Assembly (NCBI GenBank): GCA_003427395.1
Contig: BFEA01000617.1
Coordinates: 447,963-487,489, forward strand
Source of the DNA: Chara braunii
Lineage: Eukaryota; Streptophyta; Charophyceae; Charales; Characeae
Direction: 5' to 3'
DNA: 39,527 bases
The notes beneath the pieces were generated by a model. That model was not told the origin of the DNA, searched no databases, and saw only the letters and a program-made list of their open reading frames with translations. A program made the translations under genes and the position numbers. Below, piece by piece: positions 11,034 through 20,683 of the stretch; position 1 is the first letter of the stretch; every line of letters starts with the position of its first letter.

Positions 11034-11145
11034 NNNNNNNNNNNNNNNNNNNNNNNNNNNNNNNNNNNNNNNNNNNNNNNNNNNNNNNNNNNNNNNNNNN
11101 NNNNNNNNNNNNNNNNNNNNNNNNNNNNNNNNNNNNNNNNNNNNN
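11034..11145. other. Assembly gap (112 N) between G homopolymers
   Basis: The N run starts right after GGGGGGGGGGAG and is followed by at least 15 G. Copy B has several hundred bases of coding sequence and a G-rich tract at the equivalent place. The true missing length is probably not 112 bases. Confidence 0.95.
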
Positions 11146-12236
11146 GGGGGGGGGGGGGGGTGGAGGAGGAAACGTCGAGGGGCCAGTAGAGGGGACCACC
11201 GCTAGGGGACAAGTGTCGCCTAACCAAGAGGCCACGACAACGGAACATGGTGGTGGGGAGGGGGAGGGCAACCTTGCTGGACAGTCAACTGCCAGGTCCG
11301 GTAAGGAATCGGCGGCAAAGTCCGTCGGCATCCGACCTACGTTGCCCGAGGCACCGGGCACAAGTGGAGCGTCCGCTGACCTCGATACGTCGAAGTCCGC
11401 CCGGATCCAGACTTCTTGAGAACGGACTCCAGAAGCAAGGATTGTCGTGGCGGCGGGTGGGGCTACGCGCGTGGGGACCGAAGAGCGGTCCGCGGGATCC
11501 GACAAAGTTTCGGGAAAACGGGCTAAATTGAATTGGCGGGATGGAGGGGAAGAAGGGGAAGAAGGGGAAGAAGGGGAGGAAGGGGAAGAAGGAGAGGAAG
11601 GAGAGGAAAGGGGAGAAAAGGAGTTTATTTTGTTGCGTGAAGGAGAAGAGGGTGAACAAGGGGATTTTAAATTTAAAGATAAAGAACGGGTGAACATTGA
11701 GGGCGATGCAGGCTGTGAAGAGGCATCAGACTCGTTTGGGCTGCTGTGAAGAGAGGATCGTGGCCGTGGTGTTGACGACGATGCAACGACAATGGAGATG
11801 GAGATGCAGGTGGCCAGTGACCTTTCAGCAGACCCTGAAGATTATGAGGTTCAACCACAGACGGTTTCAATCGATCTTCAACACCAGTGCGACGAGGTTT
11901 CCGTCGCTGTGAGCCCTGAACCAAGTCGGTTGTCCAAGATCGTCGAAGTTATCGAGGGCATACTCGGCGATGAGCAGGAATCCACGCAACGGTCTGCAGT
12001 GCCTGTCGTGGACAACCCCCGCAACGTCACACATTCCGAGCCCTCTGCCACCGTTTTCTCACCACCTACCTCTCCGACCCTGGTCACCAACTTCGCAAGC
12101 GACTTGGAGGGCGAAGTCGGGGGCCGACAACATGTCACGTCCCCGAAAAAATCTAAGGTCGGCAGTCAAGCCCTCGATGTGCTGGCCTTACCCGCGCCAA
12201 CGTCACCGACAAAGGAGCGAAGGGATAAACCGGCTG
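11146..12236 (+). pseudogene. Copy A: acidic C-terminal exon
   Basis: Fragments in three frames match the minus-strand C-terminal exon of copy B. They are an E/G-repeat block near 11,545-11,620, ASDSFGLL at about 11,730, MEMEMQVASDLS at 11,792, then EVIEGILGDE and TSPTKERRDKPAG. Two palindromes lie inside it (11,317 and 11,392) and read in frame as KSVGIRPT and KSARIQTS. The exon ends at 12,236 before GTAAGC; copy B has the same GCTG/GTAAG junction at 27,527. The function is unknown. The composition (acidic, Ser/Pro) suggests a disordered tail. Confidence 0.6.
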
Positions 12237-12431
12237 GTAAGCAGTGATGACCGCCACGACGTGCGTGCTCCCTGGCTATGAATCCAGCCAACTCAATTGA
12301 ATGACGGTTTTTCCCTCTCGGAGAGAGTGATGGTTTAAGTCTGCCAGGATCCGCACTTCCTGTGTCGATGCGTAATGTGGTCAGTCTCTGTGTGGTTGTT
12401 GTGGGAAAAAGTCCGCCGGAATCCGAACGTC
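11317..12431. repeat. Four palindromes in copy A (two exonic, two intronic)
   Basis: Starts are 11,317, 11,392, 12,336 and 12,408, all in the reverse orientation relative to the plus strand. The two exonic copies are in the K-x-A-x-I-x-T reading frame. No copy is seen from 7,084 to 11,316, which covers the conserved N-terminal, ParB-like and methyltransferase-like parts. Confidence 0.7.
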
Positions 12432-12695
12432 AGGGAATGTTGCCCTTCCGCTTTTGTGGCTTGTTGTTGTTTTCCTTTGTAAAGGTCGGGGGTCTCAAGC
12501 TCAAATGCGCTTGTCGTTTTATTGTCCAGCCGCACACACGTTGCTCTAAGGTCATGCCTGTGCAAATTCGGAGTTTTGAACTGCAGAGGTCCCACGTCTT
12601 GTAGGTTGTGTGGTTCTTTTACATTGTAACATTCGTCGGACTTGTGTTGAGATAAGTGTATGCATTATCCATTTTGTCTTTCTTCTGTTGTACAG
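12237..12695 (+). other. Intron of copy A
   Basis: The donor is GTAAGCAG and the acceptor is a pyrimidine tract ending TTGTACAG. Splicing joins phase 1 G to GGGTAGG and keeps the frame (KPAG then VGSSRT). The homologous intron in copy B (26,527-27,526) has the same junctions. This copy is 459 bases long and holds two palindromes (12,336 and 12,408), against six in the 1000-base copy B intron. Confidence 0.7.
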
Positions 12696-12958
12696 GGGTA
12701 GGGTCATCTCGAACACGGAGGTCCTCGAAATATCTGGAATACATATTGCAGAAAGTCCCCGGGTTGACTACAAAACACAAGGGTATGTTAAAGGCATCAG
12801 GGGTTGATGTCGAGACCGGAAAAAAGGAACATGCCATTGCCATTGAGGAGTGTCTTTCCCTTCTGCCCCCAGACAAAGGGACATATCTACGATCTATAAG
12901 TAGGGGTCAGGCCATGTATGACAAATACTTAGCAACACGTTGTCGGGCGGTTGTCTAA
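12696..12958 (+). pseudogene. Copy A: conserved last exon
   Basis: This exon encodes about 87 residues after the acceptor at 12,695 and ends in TAA at 12,956. It contains MLKASGVDVETGKKEHAIAI, LPPDKGTYLRS and RGQAMYDKYLAT. Copy B carries the same exon at 26,258-26,526 with mostly conservative changes, so this is the best preserved part of the gene. I do not recognise the domain. It could be a small helical DNA- or protein-binding module. This exon has no stop or frameshift in copy A. Confidence 0.65.
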
Positions 12959-13203
12959 CAGCCGAAGGTTTTTTTCTTTGAAATAAGAAACATTTTTTTC
13001 CCTTTTATTTGCAGTTCTTGCTTGGTTTTGACGTATGAGTGCATGTGGATATGGCGCTTGTGGATGTCCTCGGGCATCCGGGTCTTCGTTCTAACCTTTC
13101 GATTGGCTGAAGTAACGATAAAAACCTTGGTCGCAAGCGAGCTCGGGCGGATCTTAAAAGATCGGAGTTTCGGGATCAAATTCGGTAAATACGGGGCCGG
13201 TGC
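12959..13203. other. Flank between copy A and the retroelement-like block
   Basis: After the stop of copy A there is a T-rich tract ending TTTATTTGCAG at about 13,014, a possible further splice acceptor. No homology to the region downstream of copy B (the protease pseudogene) is evident. The left edge of the retroelement block falls somewhere at or after this stretch. Confidence 0.4.
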
Positions 13204-15106
13204 ATGATCACATCTGACCCGGGCTACGGCACGAAGGGAGGCCGGGTAAATGGTCGCCGATGAATTGGCGGCTCAACCAGGCCGCCTTGCCAAGAGAGAT
13301 GACCGACGCGATTCCAATGAGGCAGCTGGATGAGACCGGGCCTGTATGATGATCGGGACGTGGTGGGTTCGTTATTAACAACCATAAGGCCCCGGACAGA
13401 TCAGGAGGCAGTAGCTCGAAGTGGTCAATGGACATAACGCATAGGGATACGCTGGTGGGCCTAGCGGAAGGAACCGCTCGGTCGATCTCCGAGTGCTGAT
13501 TGGAACTCCCTCGGAGGGCAGTCGACTCGAGGACATGAGCGGGCCGAGAGCGGACCAAAAATATGAGATTTTGACACCACGCGTAGAGGGCAGTAAAAGG
13601 GTGGCTGGCTTCGGAGCTGAAGGAGGAATTCTTAGAAAACAGGGACGCAGGCATTTGCTTTGACCACAACTACCAGGTTGACCCGAAGGAGGGCAGGGAG
13701 CTATGGGTGAGACCAAGCCTGGGTGGCATGCCTACAAGAGCAGATCAATTGAAGAACCAAGGAAGAGGGGGATTTGAATGAGCAAACTCGGCCAGAAGCC
13801 CTGAGCCGATCAAAGGAGGCGATTTGCTCGGTGGGAAGGGAAGGGAGCTTGAGAGGTGTGTACAGTCCACCGCGAGCAATGAACAGGGTGGGTAGAGATC
13901 GGGAGGCGAAAGGGCAGTGGAAGCGCGCATGCTCAACGCTGGGTTGACTATCCTAAAGGAAAGGAATGGTGGCCTCGGTAGACTAAGAATTGACAAAGAG
14001 GTGGGGCCGCCTCGGGGATTGCCGCAGGTTGAGGCTTCAAAATCCTCGTGACAAGCCACTACTAAGTCGGGAAGCCGGCTCAGTCTGAGCAGGGAGGAAG
14101 TGGGAATCAGGAAAACTGTAATTACATACGAACGGAATACTGTGGGCCGGCAGGCCACTGTTCGGGCAGGGGAGGGTGATCGACACTTGGATTTTGGGAA
14201 CGGGAGAAGGGGAAGGCGGGCTGGCGTTTTGAGCAGACTGGGAGGAATGGTAGGGGAGAAGCAATGAGGAACGTTGAGGCTAAGCAGGCCATGGCCTCAA
14301 TCATTCGAGGTCACCTGAAGGGCCGGAAAAAAGAAGAGAAGACTTGTCTAGAGCCTCGTTCCGTGTGTGTCAGGCCGAAACTTCTGTGAGGTGCAGTTCG
14401 ACTAATCAGGAAGGTGGGAAGACGTGAAAAAGAAGTTTGGGAGGGCGACGGAAACAGTTGAGAAAGAAGGGGCGGGTAATCAGTTATTGATAACTGTGAA
14501 GAAGGGGTGCGGGGAGTCGAGATCCGGGAAAGGTAGAATCGAAAGATGGGATTGGTCGAGAAAAGGGGGGGGGGGGAGTCGAGCTCGGAGGGGAGAAGCA
14601 ATGACTAGCATGAGCGGATCAGCGGTATCTTGGAATTTGAGTCGGTCAGGCAGAACACGAAGCCGGGTCGGCATAAGTCCCAACGGGCGGAGGTAGAAGA
14701 GTAAGAAGAACTTGGGAATGAAAGAATGTACGGAGGAGAAAAGGGAGGCAGTTCGAAGGGAAGGGTAAACGACGAGGGCGCTGGGGAGGCTCCATGAAAT
14801 GAACCTGGACGAAGATTTGGCCTAAATACGGGCGGCGTTTTGACGGAGTGAAGCGAGCGACCTGAGCGATGAAAAGGGAGAGAAGATCTCGCGGAGGCAG
14901 GGAGTAAGTCGAGGGAGGAACGGAGGGAACTTTGAAGGGAAGGCGGGAGATTGAAAAATTGACGAAAGCATTACAAAAAAAACGAAACTTTGGTAAAAGG
15001 GTTGGCGCGAGAGTGGAAAACAGGAAAACGGAAAGGGAGAGAAGAAAAGGGAATGCGGATTGGCGGAGAGAAGGGGGGAGGGATCGATGTAAGAAAGAGA
15101 AAAAGG

Positions 15107-15114
15107 TATATAAG
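15107..15114 (+). promoter_or_regulatory. TATA box, candidate U3 promoter
   Basis: TATATAAG lies in a purine-rich context 2.65 kb before the primer-binding site. Transcription would be expected to start about 25-35 bases downstream, which would place a very long R-U5 ahead of the primer-binding site. Confidence 0.45.
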
Positions 15115-15317
15115 GAGGGAGGGAGAGATAAAGAGAGGATGCGCACGAGGGAGACGACCGCGCGCACGGAGTGGTTTCTGCGAACGTCACACTCCCGCAC
15201 GGTTCAGTGCGGCTCGCGAGGAAGAGTACTTCGGGCACGCTCATGCGGGCCAGTCGTGCCTCGCGGCGCTCGCAAGGAAGGTTAGCATGCTAGCCGTCTC
15301 GCGCGTAAGGGAGAAAG

Positions 15318-16115
15318 AGCGAAAGTGAGAGAGAGAGTGGTCGAGAGAGGGCGAGAGAGAGCGAGAGAGAGCGAGAGAGAGCGAGAGAGAGCGAGAGAGA
15401 GCGGGAGAGAGAGACCGAGAGAGAGCGAGAGATGGAGGGAGAGAGAGACCGAGAGAGCAAGAAAGAGAGGGAGAGAGAGAGAGAGAAGGAGCCCGAGCTC
15501 AAGGGTGCTCGGCGGAACGCGTGTGAGGAGGGAAGAGGGCATGTCGGAAGTGTTCGGCCGGAGGGGCACGAGAAGGAGTGCTCGAGCGATCACTCCTATG
15601 CGAACGACGGAAGCTTCGCTCGGGGCATGTGGCTCAAGCGCGCACATGAGAGGAGTCCGGACAGGGACAGGTCGTTAGGCGTTCGGGGAGGGGGGGGGCG
15701 CGCTGTGCATATCGAACGCACGAACACGGACGGCCCCCACCGTCCCCCACTGTGAACAGGGACGATCCAGGGAGAGAGAGAGAGAGGGAGGAAGAGAGAG
15801 AGCGAGAGAGCGAGGAAGAAAGAGGTCGGAAGAGTACGCAATAGCGCTTGGAAGGAAGGAAAGCGCGAGAGGAAGAAGAGAGAGCTAGAGCGAGCGAGGT
15901 GAGAGAGAGAGCGCGCAATAGGAGGGATAGAGAGAAGAAAGAAACAGATAGAAAGCGCGAGAGGAGAGAGAGAGAGAGCGTGAGAGAAGAAACAGAGAAA
16001 AGGAATTCGAGAAAAGAGAGGGGGCGTGAGAGAAGAGATAAAGAGGAAAGAGAAAGAGAGTCCGAGAAGAGTGAGAGCACGAGGGAAGAAAGAGAGAACG
16101 CGCGAGGAGTTCTCT
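15318..16115. repeat. (GA)n and GAGAGAGC-rich low-complexity tracts
   Basis: Repeated GAGAGAGC and GAGA words at 15,318-15,490, then again from 15,770 to about 16,110. These generate long Glu/Arg or Ser/Leu-rich open frames without stops, which I do not regard as genes. Confidence 0.85.
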
Positions 16116-16829
16116 GGGAGCGAGCGCTATACTCTCTCGCTGCGAGAACTTGCGTACCGGGAGCTCGAGCGCCGGAGGATTGGCCACCAAGCCGCTTGTG
16201 AAAAATTGCGCTTGAAGAGCGAGAGGACTGGGAGAATGTTGAGGGTGCTAGAGCGCTTGAGTACCGACTACCGGGTCGCAAGAAGGAGGCTCGAGGGGCG
16301 ATCAAGGATCGGAACGACAGCGCGCGACGATCGATAACGAAGGCTGGCACGGGGACCTGCGCTCGAGGTGCGGGAACTGACGGAAAACGGTCTAGGAGCG
16401 AGAAACTAGAACTCACGCTCGAGGAGGTGGGAGCGCTCAAGGCACTGGCCTCGCGCTCATCGACGAAGAACCGAGGAAAATCGAAAGGCGACTTAGCAGC
16501 TGCGTTATTGCCATCCGAGCAGGAAACGAATAGCTCCCTGACAAAACAGCGAAGCGAAGGGAGGGGAACCCGAGAGAAAGCAGACCAAGCCATCCCGAAG
16601 CCATCCTGAAGGTCCAAGCTACCCGCATCTCGAGAGAGATAGACCGACAAAAGTCTAAACGTCGGATAGCCAGTCGCCCGTGGGTTTCCGACTGGCTCGT
16701 GGCATGCTTCGGCAAAACTCTCGGAGGCAAGCTCTCGCATAGAGCTATCTAGCTGGACCCAAGCAGCGGGAGGAGGAGAGAGAGAAAGAGAGAAAAGAAA
16801 GAGAGACGCAATTTACCTAAGTGTTCGGC

Positions 16830-17385
16830 TTACTCTATGCTTGCTTGCTCGACATACTGAGCGCTCAAGTTTCCTCTATGCTTGATTGGTCCACAAATTT
16901 AAGTCGTGTGGTTTTCTCAGTGCTCGGATTGTCCGACCGGTTCGGTGCTTAAGTTGCTCGACTCCCTCTATGCTTGATTGGTTGACAAACTTAAGTTGTG
17001 CAGTTTGCTCAGTGCTCGGATTGTCCGACCGGTTCGGTGCTTAAGTTGCTCGACTTCCTCTATGCTTGACTGGTTGACAAACTTAAGTTGTGCGGTTTGC
17101 TCGGAGCTGGATTGTTTCCGACCGGTTCGGTGCTTACGTTGCTCGACTTACTCCATACTTGATTGCTCGACATACTGAATGCTCTAGTCTCCTCTAAGCT
17201 TGATAGATTGACAAACTTAAGTTGTGCGGTTTGCTCAACGCTGGATTGTCTGACCGGTTCGGTGCTTAAGTTGCTTGACTTACTCTATGCTTGATTGCTC
17301 GACAAACTCAGTGCTCAAGTTTCCTCTGTTAACAAACTTAAGTTGCGGGGTTTGCTCTATGCTAGGCTGTTAGACTTGGTCTGTG
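16830..17385 (+). repeat. Tandem repeat, ~92 bp and ~41 bp units
   Basis: The unit begins CTCTATGCTTGATTGG, continues ACAAACTTAAGTTGTG, GTTTGCTC and GACCGGTTCGGTGCTTA, and ends GTTGCTCGACT. Full units start near 16,871, 16,967 and 17,059, with shortened versions near 17,150, 17,193 and 17,283. Such arrays are common in LTR U3 or U5 regions. This one lies only about 380 bases before the primer-binding site. Confidence 0.8.
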
Positions 17386-17762
17386 CCCTGCCACAATCTA
17401 CTCGCTCGGAACTCTAACACCGGCTTCGAGCTGCCTGCCGTGCGACTGAAAACGCTACCTGCTCTGAGCTCTAAGGGTTGTATAGCGCCACCCTCAGTAT
17501 GCCAGTTCGTGCCCCGAGGGCCGTTTGAGTTCAGCCTGGGCGGGCAGCACAGGTTTATTGCCAAATACCGAAGTCCGTCGGACCCTGGCAAGCCCTTTGG
17601 GAAAGTCCAGCGAGGGGTAGCGCTGAAGAGGAAGGGAAAGCTTGGACTAACCAACGGGAGCTAGCAGGATCGAACGTAGCTAGGCTTGCAAGGGAAAAGG
17701 CATACGGTGCCTTGGTCCGGCAGCCGCCGGCTTAGAGAGACAGGGAGGACCGCCCTACAAAG

Positions 17763-17781
17763 TGGCACCGTTGCCGGGGAT
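17763..17781 (+). promoter_or_regulatory. Primer-binding site complementary to tRNA-Asp
   Basis: TGGCACCGTTGCCGGGGAT matches the complement of the 3' end of plant tRNA-Asp (TGGCGCCGTTGCCGGGGAT) with one difference. The plant tRNA sequence is recalled from general knowledge. It starts three bases after an LTR-like CA end. tRNA-Asp primers are typical of some plant Ty3 lineages such as Athila and Tat. This is the strongest evidence that the block is an LTR element. Confidence 0.7.
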
Positions 17782-18218
17782 GAGCATTCTCCCGCGGCCG
17801 CGGCCGGCTCAGTAACTACGGGGTGAGGGAGGACCAGCGTGACAGGCAGTGGTGAAGGGAGTTTGCGGCATTCTTCGGAATTTCGGCGTCGAAGTTCTTC
17901 GGCACGTGTCTTCAAGATAGTCTTCAGCGGTTTCTTCACGGTGATAGAGTTTCTTCTCAAGCGACGTCAGCGAGGGGTTTATTGGGGAGGGGCTTGTTGT
18001 TGGGTTTTGTCGGGGGCGAGGGGTTTTCAGGTGTTGGGGCTTGTCTCCTTGGTCCTTTTTGCAGGTCCGCTCCGACCCGCTTGCGATCTTGGCTCCCACT
18101 TCCGGCCTTCGAAGGGTAAAAACAAGTCGGTTCCTTTTCGTGTGCTTGGTTTTTGCGCTTGTTTATTTATAAAAACTCGAAAAAATAAGGGGGTGCACAG
18201 TTTGCCTAAGGGGTCTGA
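17782..18218 (+). other. Retroelement leader after the primer-binding site
   Basis: About 440 bases with no recognisable gene. An open frame exists from 17,839 to 18,222 but has no gag-like motif (no CCHC knuckle, no capsid pattern). I treat the stretch as leader sequence. Confidence 0.4.
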
Positions 18219-18629
18219 ATGAGGGTGAAGAACAATGAAAGGGGAGGGAGAAAAACAGTCTGGGGAAATAGTATAAGGGGGTCTGCTCAAGGGGGAGAGA
18301 GGGAGAGAGAAAGAGAGGGAGCGGGGAGAGGGGTCCGAGAGGGGCCGGTAGCGCTGTCTATTTGGGATCCAAGGGGACTCTCGAAGGAGCGGGACTCTCG
18401 ATCGGGACCGGTTCGGGGCTTGGGGGAGAGGAGAGGGGTGCTATGGGTACCGGAGCTAGGGGGAGAGAGAGAGACACCTAGCTGTCATAGCGAGGGCATT
18501 CGAGAAGAGGAGGGTGCTTGGGGGACCTTGGACGAGGGATCGGAGGCCGAGTCCTGGGTGGACCGGTGTCTAGCCGATTTCTCGGACTTGGAATTGGGGG
18601 ACTATTTGGACTACGATAATGAGTATTGA
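18219..18629 (+). CDS. Leader ORF, low-complexity with acidic C-terminus
   Basis: An ATG at 18,219 opens 136 codons. The middle is a GERERERE-type low-complexity stretch from GA-rich DNA. The last 30 residues are acidic and better composed (DRCLADFSDLELGDYLDYDN). It resembles no gag protein I know. The stop lies nine bases before a consensus splice donor. It may be a real leader ORF or chance. It is not a member of the paralogous families downstream. Confidence 0.3.
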   Translation: MRVKNNERGGRKTVWGNSIRGSAQGGEREREREGAGRGVREGPVALSIWDPRGLSKERDSRSGPVRGLGERRGVLWVPELGGERETPSCHSEGIREEEGAWGTLDEGSEAESWVDRCLADFSDLELGDYLDYDNEY

Positions 18630-18638
18630 AGACCCAAG

Positions 18639-18728
18639 GTACGTATACTTATCAACCTCACCTGAGAGCCTCTTCCTAAAACTCCGCTCTTCCCACCTTT
18701 TTTTTTTCAAATTTCCCGATTTTTCCAG
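18639..18728 (+). other. Candidate 90-nt intron in the leader
   Basis: The donor is AAG followed by GTACGTATAC. The acceptor is a T-rich tract ending TTTTTCCAG at 18,728. The length and signals suit a small plant-type intron. It lies after the leader ORF and about 490 bases before the first array ORF, so splicing would shorten the leader without changing a listed protein. Confidence 0.5.
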
Positions 18729-19221
18729 TGATTCCAAGAGAGAAAAGAGGCAGCAGGAGGAGTAAAAGGAAGAAGAGAACGAAGTGCAAAGAGTTCACAA
18801 TGAGGAGAATGGGGAGGGAGTAGATAGGCTAGCGATTCACGATACGTAGGTGGATCTTGTCCTGGAACCCGGGTAATTCCACGCCTGAGGTGGGCCGAGT
18901 AGAGGCGTGGTACCGGATAGGCTAATTAGGACTAGAGGTCGGTTCAGTGGGGGACATAGGCTGCGGGTGTGTGACTTCGGTCCGACTCCGGGGAGGGGGT
19001 TGCCACCCTTCCTCGGGGATAACCTGTGTCCGCGGCTAGTCTTTAGGCTGGGAGTGGGGAGGAGTCTCTCAGCGGGGGAGGACAGAAGGTAGCCGAGTGA
19101 GACGGCGTTCCTTCTCTGGTCCATTTGATCCTTCTGAGTTCACAGGCTTCTTCTCCTTGCGGGATAGAGGTGGTCTCTCGAGTGGCCAAAAGGAAATAGG
19201 AACTTAGGGAAGTTTCATTTG
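18729..19221 (+). other. Spacer between leader intron and ORF array
   Basis: I see no convincing gene. A 60-codon open frame near 18,907 lacks an ATG and any motif. GC-rich, with several short direct repeats. Confidence 0.4.
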
Positions 19222-19581
19222 ATGAGCCTAGAAGTCGTTCCAGAGTGGATTAGTGTGTGTACGCACGGAAGTGTTGATGTATGGTGCTACTCCTTTAGAC
19301 TATGGATGGGGGGCTTTGATGTAGGTGTCTATGTAGAGGAGGGGCAAGATCGAGGAGAGGACTTCCTTCGGGGGTGGGAAGAGGCGATAGGCGACTCCCG
19401 CTGTTCGCGGGGGGAATTGAGGAGTTACGAATTCAAGTATTTATACTCTCTAGGTTATCGAACCTACCCAAGAGGTGGTCGCCCGGCGCCGGTGATTCCG
19501 GACGCTTATCTTGATGGATCGGATGGATGGAAAGTACTAGTGGGGATAGTGAGGCGTATGGTGAGAGCGGCGGATCCATGA
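19222..19581 (+). CDS. Array ORF a1, novel family A
   Basis: 119 residues from the ATG at 19,222, opening MSLEVVPEW. It is a clear paralogue of the next ORF. Shared blocks are VDVWCY, then W-x-G-x-F-D, YVEEG-x-DR, WEEAIG, YSLG-x-RTYP, GGRP and IPDA-x-LDGSD-x-W. No signal peptide or membrane segment is seen. I do not recognise the family. The TGA stop forms ATGA with the next start, a typical reinitiation overlap. The upstream TTG at 19,219 is less likely because the paralogue also starts MSL. Confidence 0.65.
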   Translation: MSLEVVPEWISVCTHGSVDVWCYSFRLWMGGFDVGVYVEEGQDRGEDFLRGWEEAIGDSRCSRGELRSYEFKYLYSLGYRTYPRGGRPAPVIPDAYLDGSDGWKVLVGIVRRMVRAADP

Positions 19582-19943
19582 GTTTGAGGCCTTTGGAGTT
19601 TGAAGCAGCAGGAATTAGTGTAGGTGATATAGGCGGGGTGGATGTTTGGTGCTATACCCTCTACTGGTGGACCGGGCACTTCGACATCGCCTTGTACGTG
19701 GAAGAGGGTGTAGATAGAGCGGCAGGGTATTTGGATAGCTGGGAGGAGGCGATCGGTCACGCGCAGCTTGAGAGGAAGCTGCTGGGGGCTTACGAAATTA
19801 ACTATTTCTACTCGTTGGGGTGTAGGACGTATCCGCAAGGGGGTAGGCCGGTCCCCACTATTCCGGACGCCTTCCTGGACGGGTCGGACGAGTGGATAGC
19901 ACTAATTAAAATCATAAAGGAGATAGTCCTAGGGGATGGTTAG
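19578..19943 (+). CDS. Array ORF a2, novel family A paralogue
   Basis: 121 residues, opening MSLRPLEFEAAG, from an ATG that overlaps the stop of a1 by four bases (ATGA). A longer frame opens at 19,527, but alignment with a1 places the true start here. It keeps GGVDVWCY, FDIALYVEEGVDR, SWEEAIG, YSLGCRTYPQGGRP and IPDAFLDGSDEW, so a tandem duplication followed by divergence without stops is evident. Its last codons overlap the start of the next ORF by eight bases. The function is unknown. The preserved frames suggest coding constraint at least until recently. Confidence 0.65.
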   Translation: MSLRPLEFEAAGISVGDIGGVDVWCYTLYWWTGHFDIALYVEEGVDRAAGYLDSWEEAIGHAQLERKLLGAYEINYFYSLGCRTYPQGGRPVPTIPDAFLDGSDEWIALIKIIKEIVLGDG

Positions 19944-20679
19944 AATCATTGAGGGTACTGAGGAGGAAGGGGTTCAGATAGAGAAGGCTGATTTAAGCAA
20001 AGACCGATAGTGGTTCAGCGTCCCCTTAGACCACCGCACGGAGCGGTATCTAGCCGGTCGCGAGAGGGGGATAGAACTAGAGAGAGGGGTTTTTCTTTGG
20101 GCTCATTTCGCGCTAGGAACCTGGGAGGGGGACAGGTGGTCCCGGAACAGGCCCCAAAACGGGAAGAGACCCAGGCGAACAGTGATCCGTGCGGAAGGAA
20201 CGGTCTACTTGAGTAAGGAAGCTTCGGTCGAGTACGTTGCACATTTGGTCCTGGGGTGGTACTGTGCAGATCATTGGGAGCCATGGGCAGATCCGATTTT
20301 GAGGCAGATCTTTGAGGCTAAATCCCTTAGGCATAGCCCACTCGTCGAGGTGAGGGTGACTTGCGCACGAGACGAAGTTTACCCCCGCGCCACAGGGTGC
20401 GTCAGGGCTATATTCCCATCATTTGTTTTCCGAAGGGTGAGCGGGAAGGAGGAACGGTACAACAGGATAGTGCGGTCGATAGTGCGGGAAAAGGGATGGC
20501 AACTCTTTGTTAGGTCACTCCATTGGTACTACACCTATTGCGTGGATAACCCGGTGCCGTACGGGATCAAGGCTTGTAGGATTCGTGTCGGGATCTTTAG
20601 GGAGTCCACCCGGGACCGCGAGGGAGGAAGGGACTACGGATACCAAAGAGTCTTCGGGGTGCCACAAAGAATCTTCTAA
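19936..20679 (+). CDS. Array ORF b1, novel family B, with in-frame TAG
   Basis: The ATG at 19,936 (MVRIIEGTEEEG) overlaps the a2 stop. The frame meets one TAG at 20,008 (codon 25) and then stays open for 222 codons to 20,679. Similarity to the other B members runs on both sides of the TAG: an MV start, GIELERGVFLWAHF near residue 50, and a C-terminal block WYYTYCVDNPVPYG. The TAG is either a recent nonsense change or a readthrough site. The part after the TAG alone would start with GTG at 20,182, which truncates the conserved N-terminal half. No known family recognised. Confidence 0.5.
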
Positions 20680-20683
20680 ATGA

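Larger units (their letters stand above)
13204..17759 (+). mobile_element. Probable long LTR (U3-R-U5), left boundary unresolved
   Basis: The block ends in CCCTACA at 17,759, three bases before a tRNA-Asp primer-binding site, which is the place and ending expected of a 5' LTR. It contains a TATA box at 15,107, GA-rich tracts and a tandem-repeat array, and no convincing gene. The low-complexity frames at 15.3-16.7 kb on both strands come from GA repeats. LTRs of several kb are known in Tat/Ogre-type Ty3 elements. The left edge given here is a guess: 13,204 begins TGATCA, but no second LTR in the window allows a check. No palindromes occur inside. Confidence 0.45.

Noticed and set aside
13208-14300. 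Several minus-strand frames of 75-153 codons upstream of the TATA box
   Set aside because: They overlap one another and lack motifs. The composition fits a non-coding LTR U3.
15634-16740. 368-codon minus-strand frame rich in Ser, Leu, Arg and Phe
   Set aside because: It is the complement of GA-rich low-complexity DNA, where stops are rare in some frames. It has no domain and no codon-level structure.
17839-18222. Frame after the primer-binding site as gag
   Set aside because: It has a hydrophobic, Gly/Cys-rich peptide with no zinc knuckle or capsid pattern, and an alternative start would be needed.
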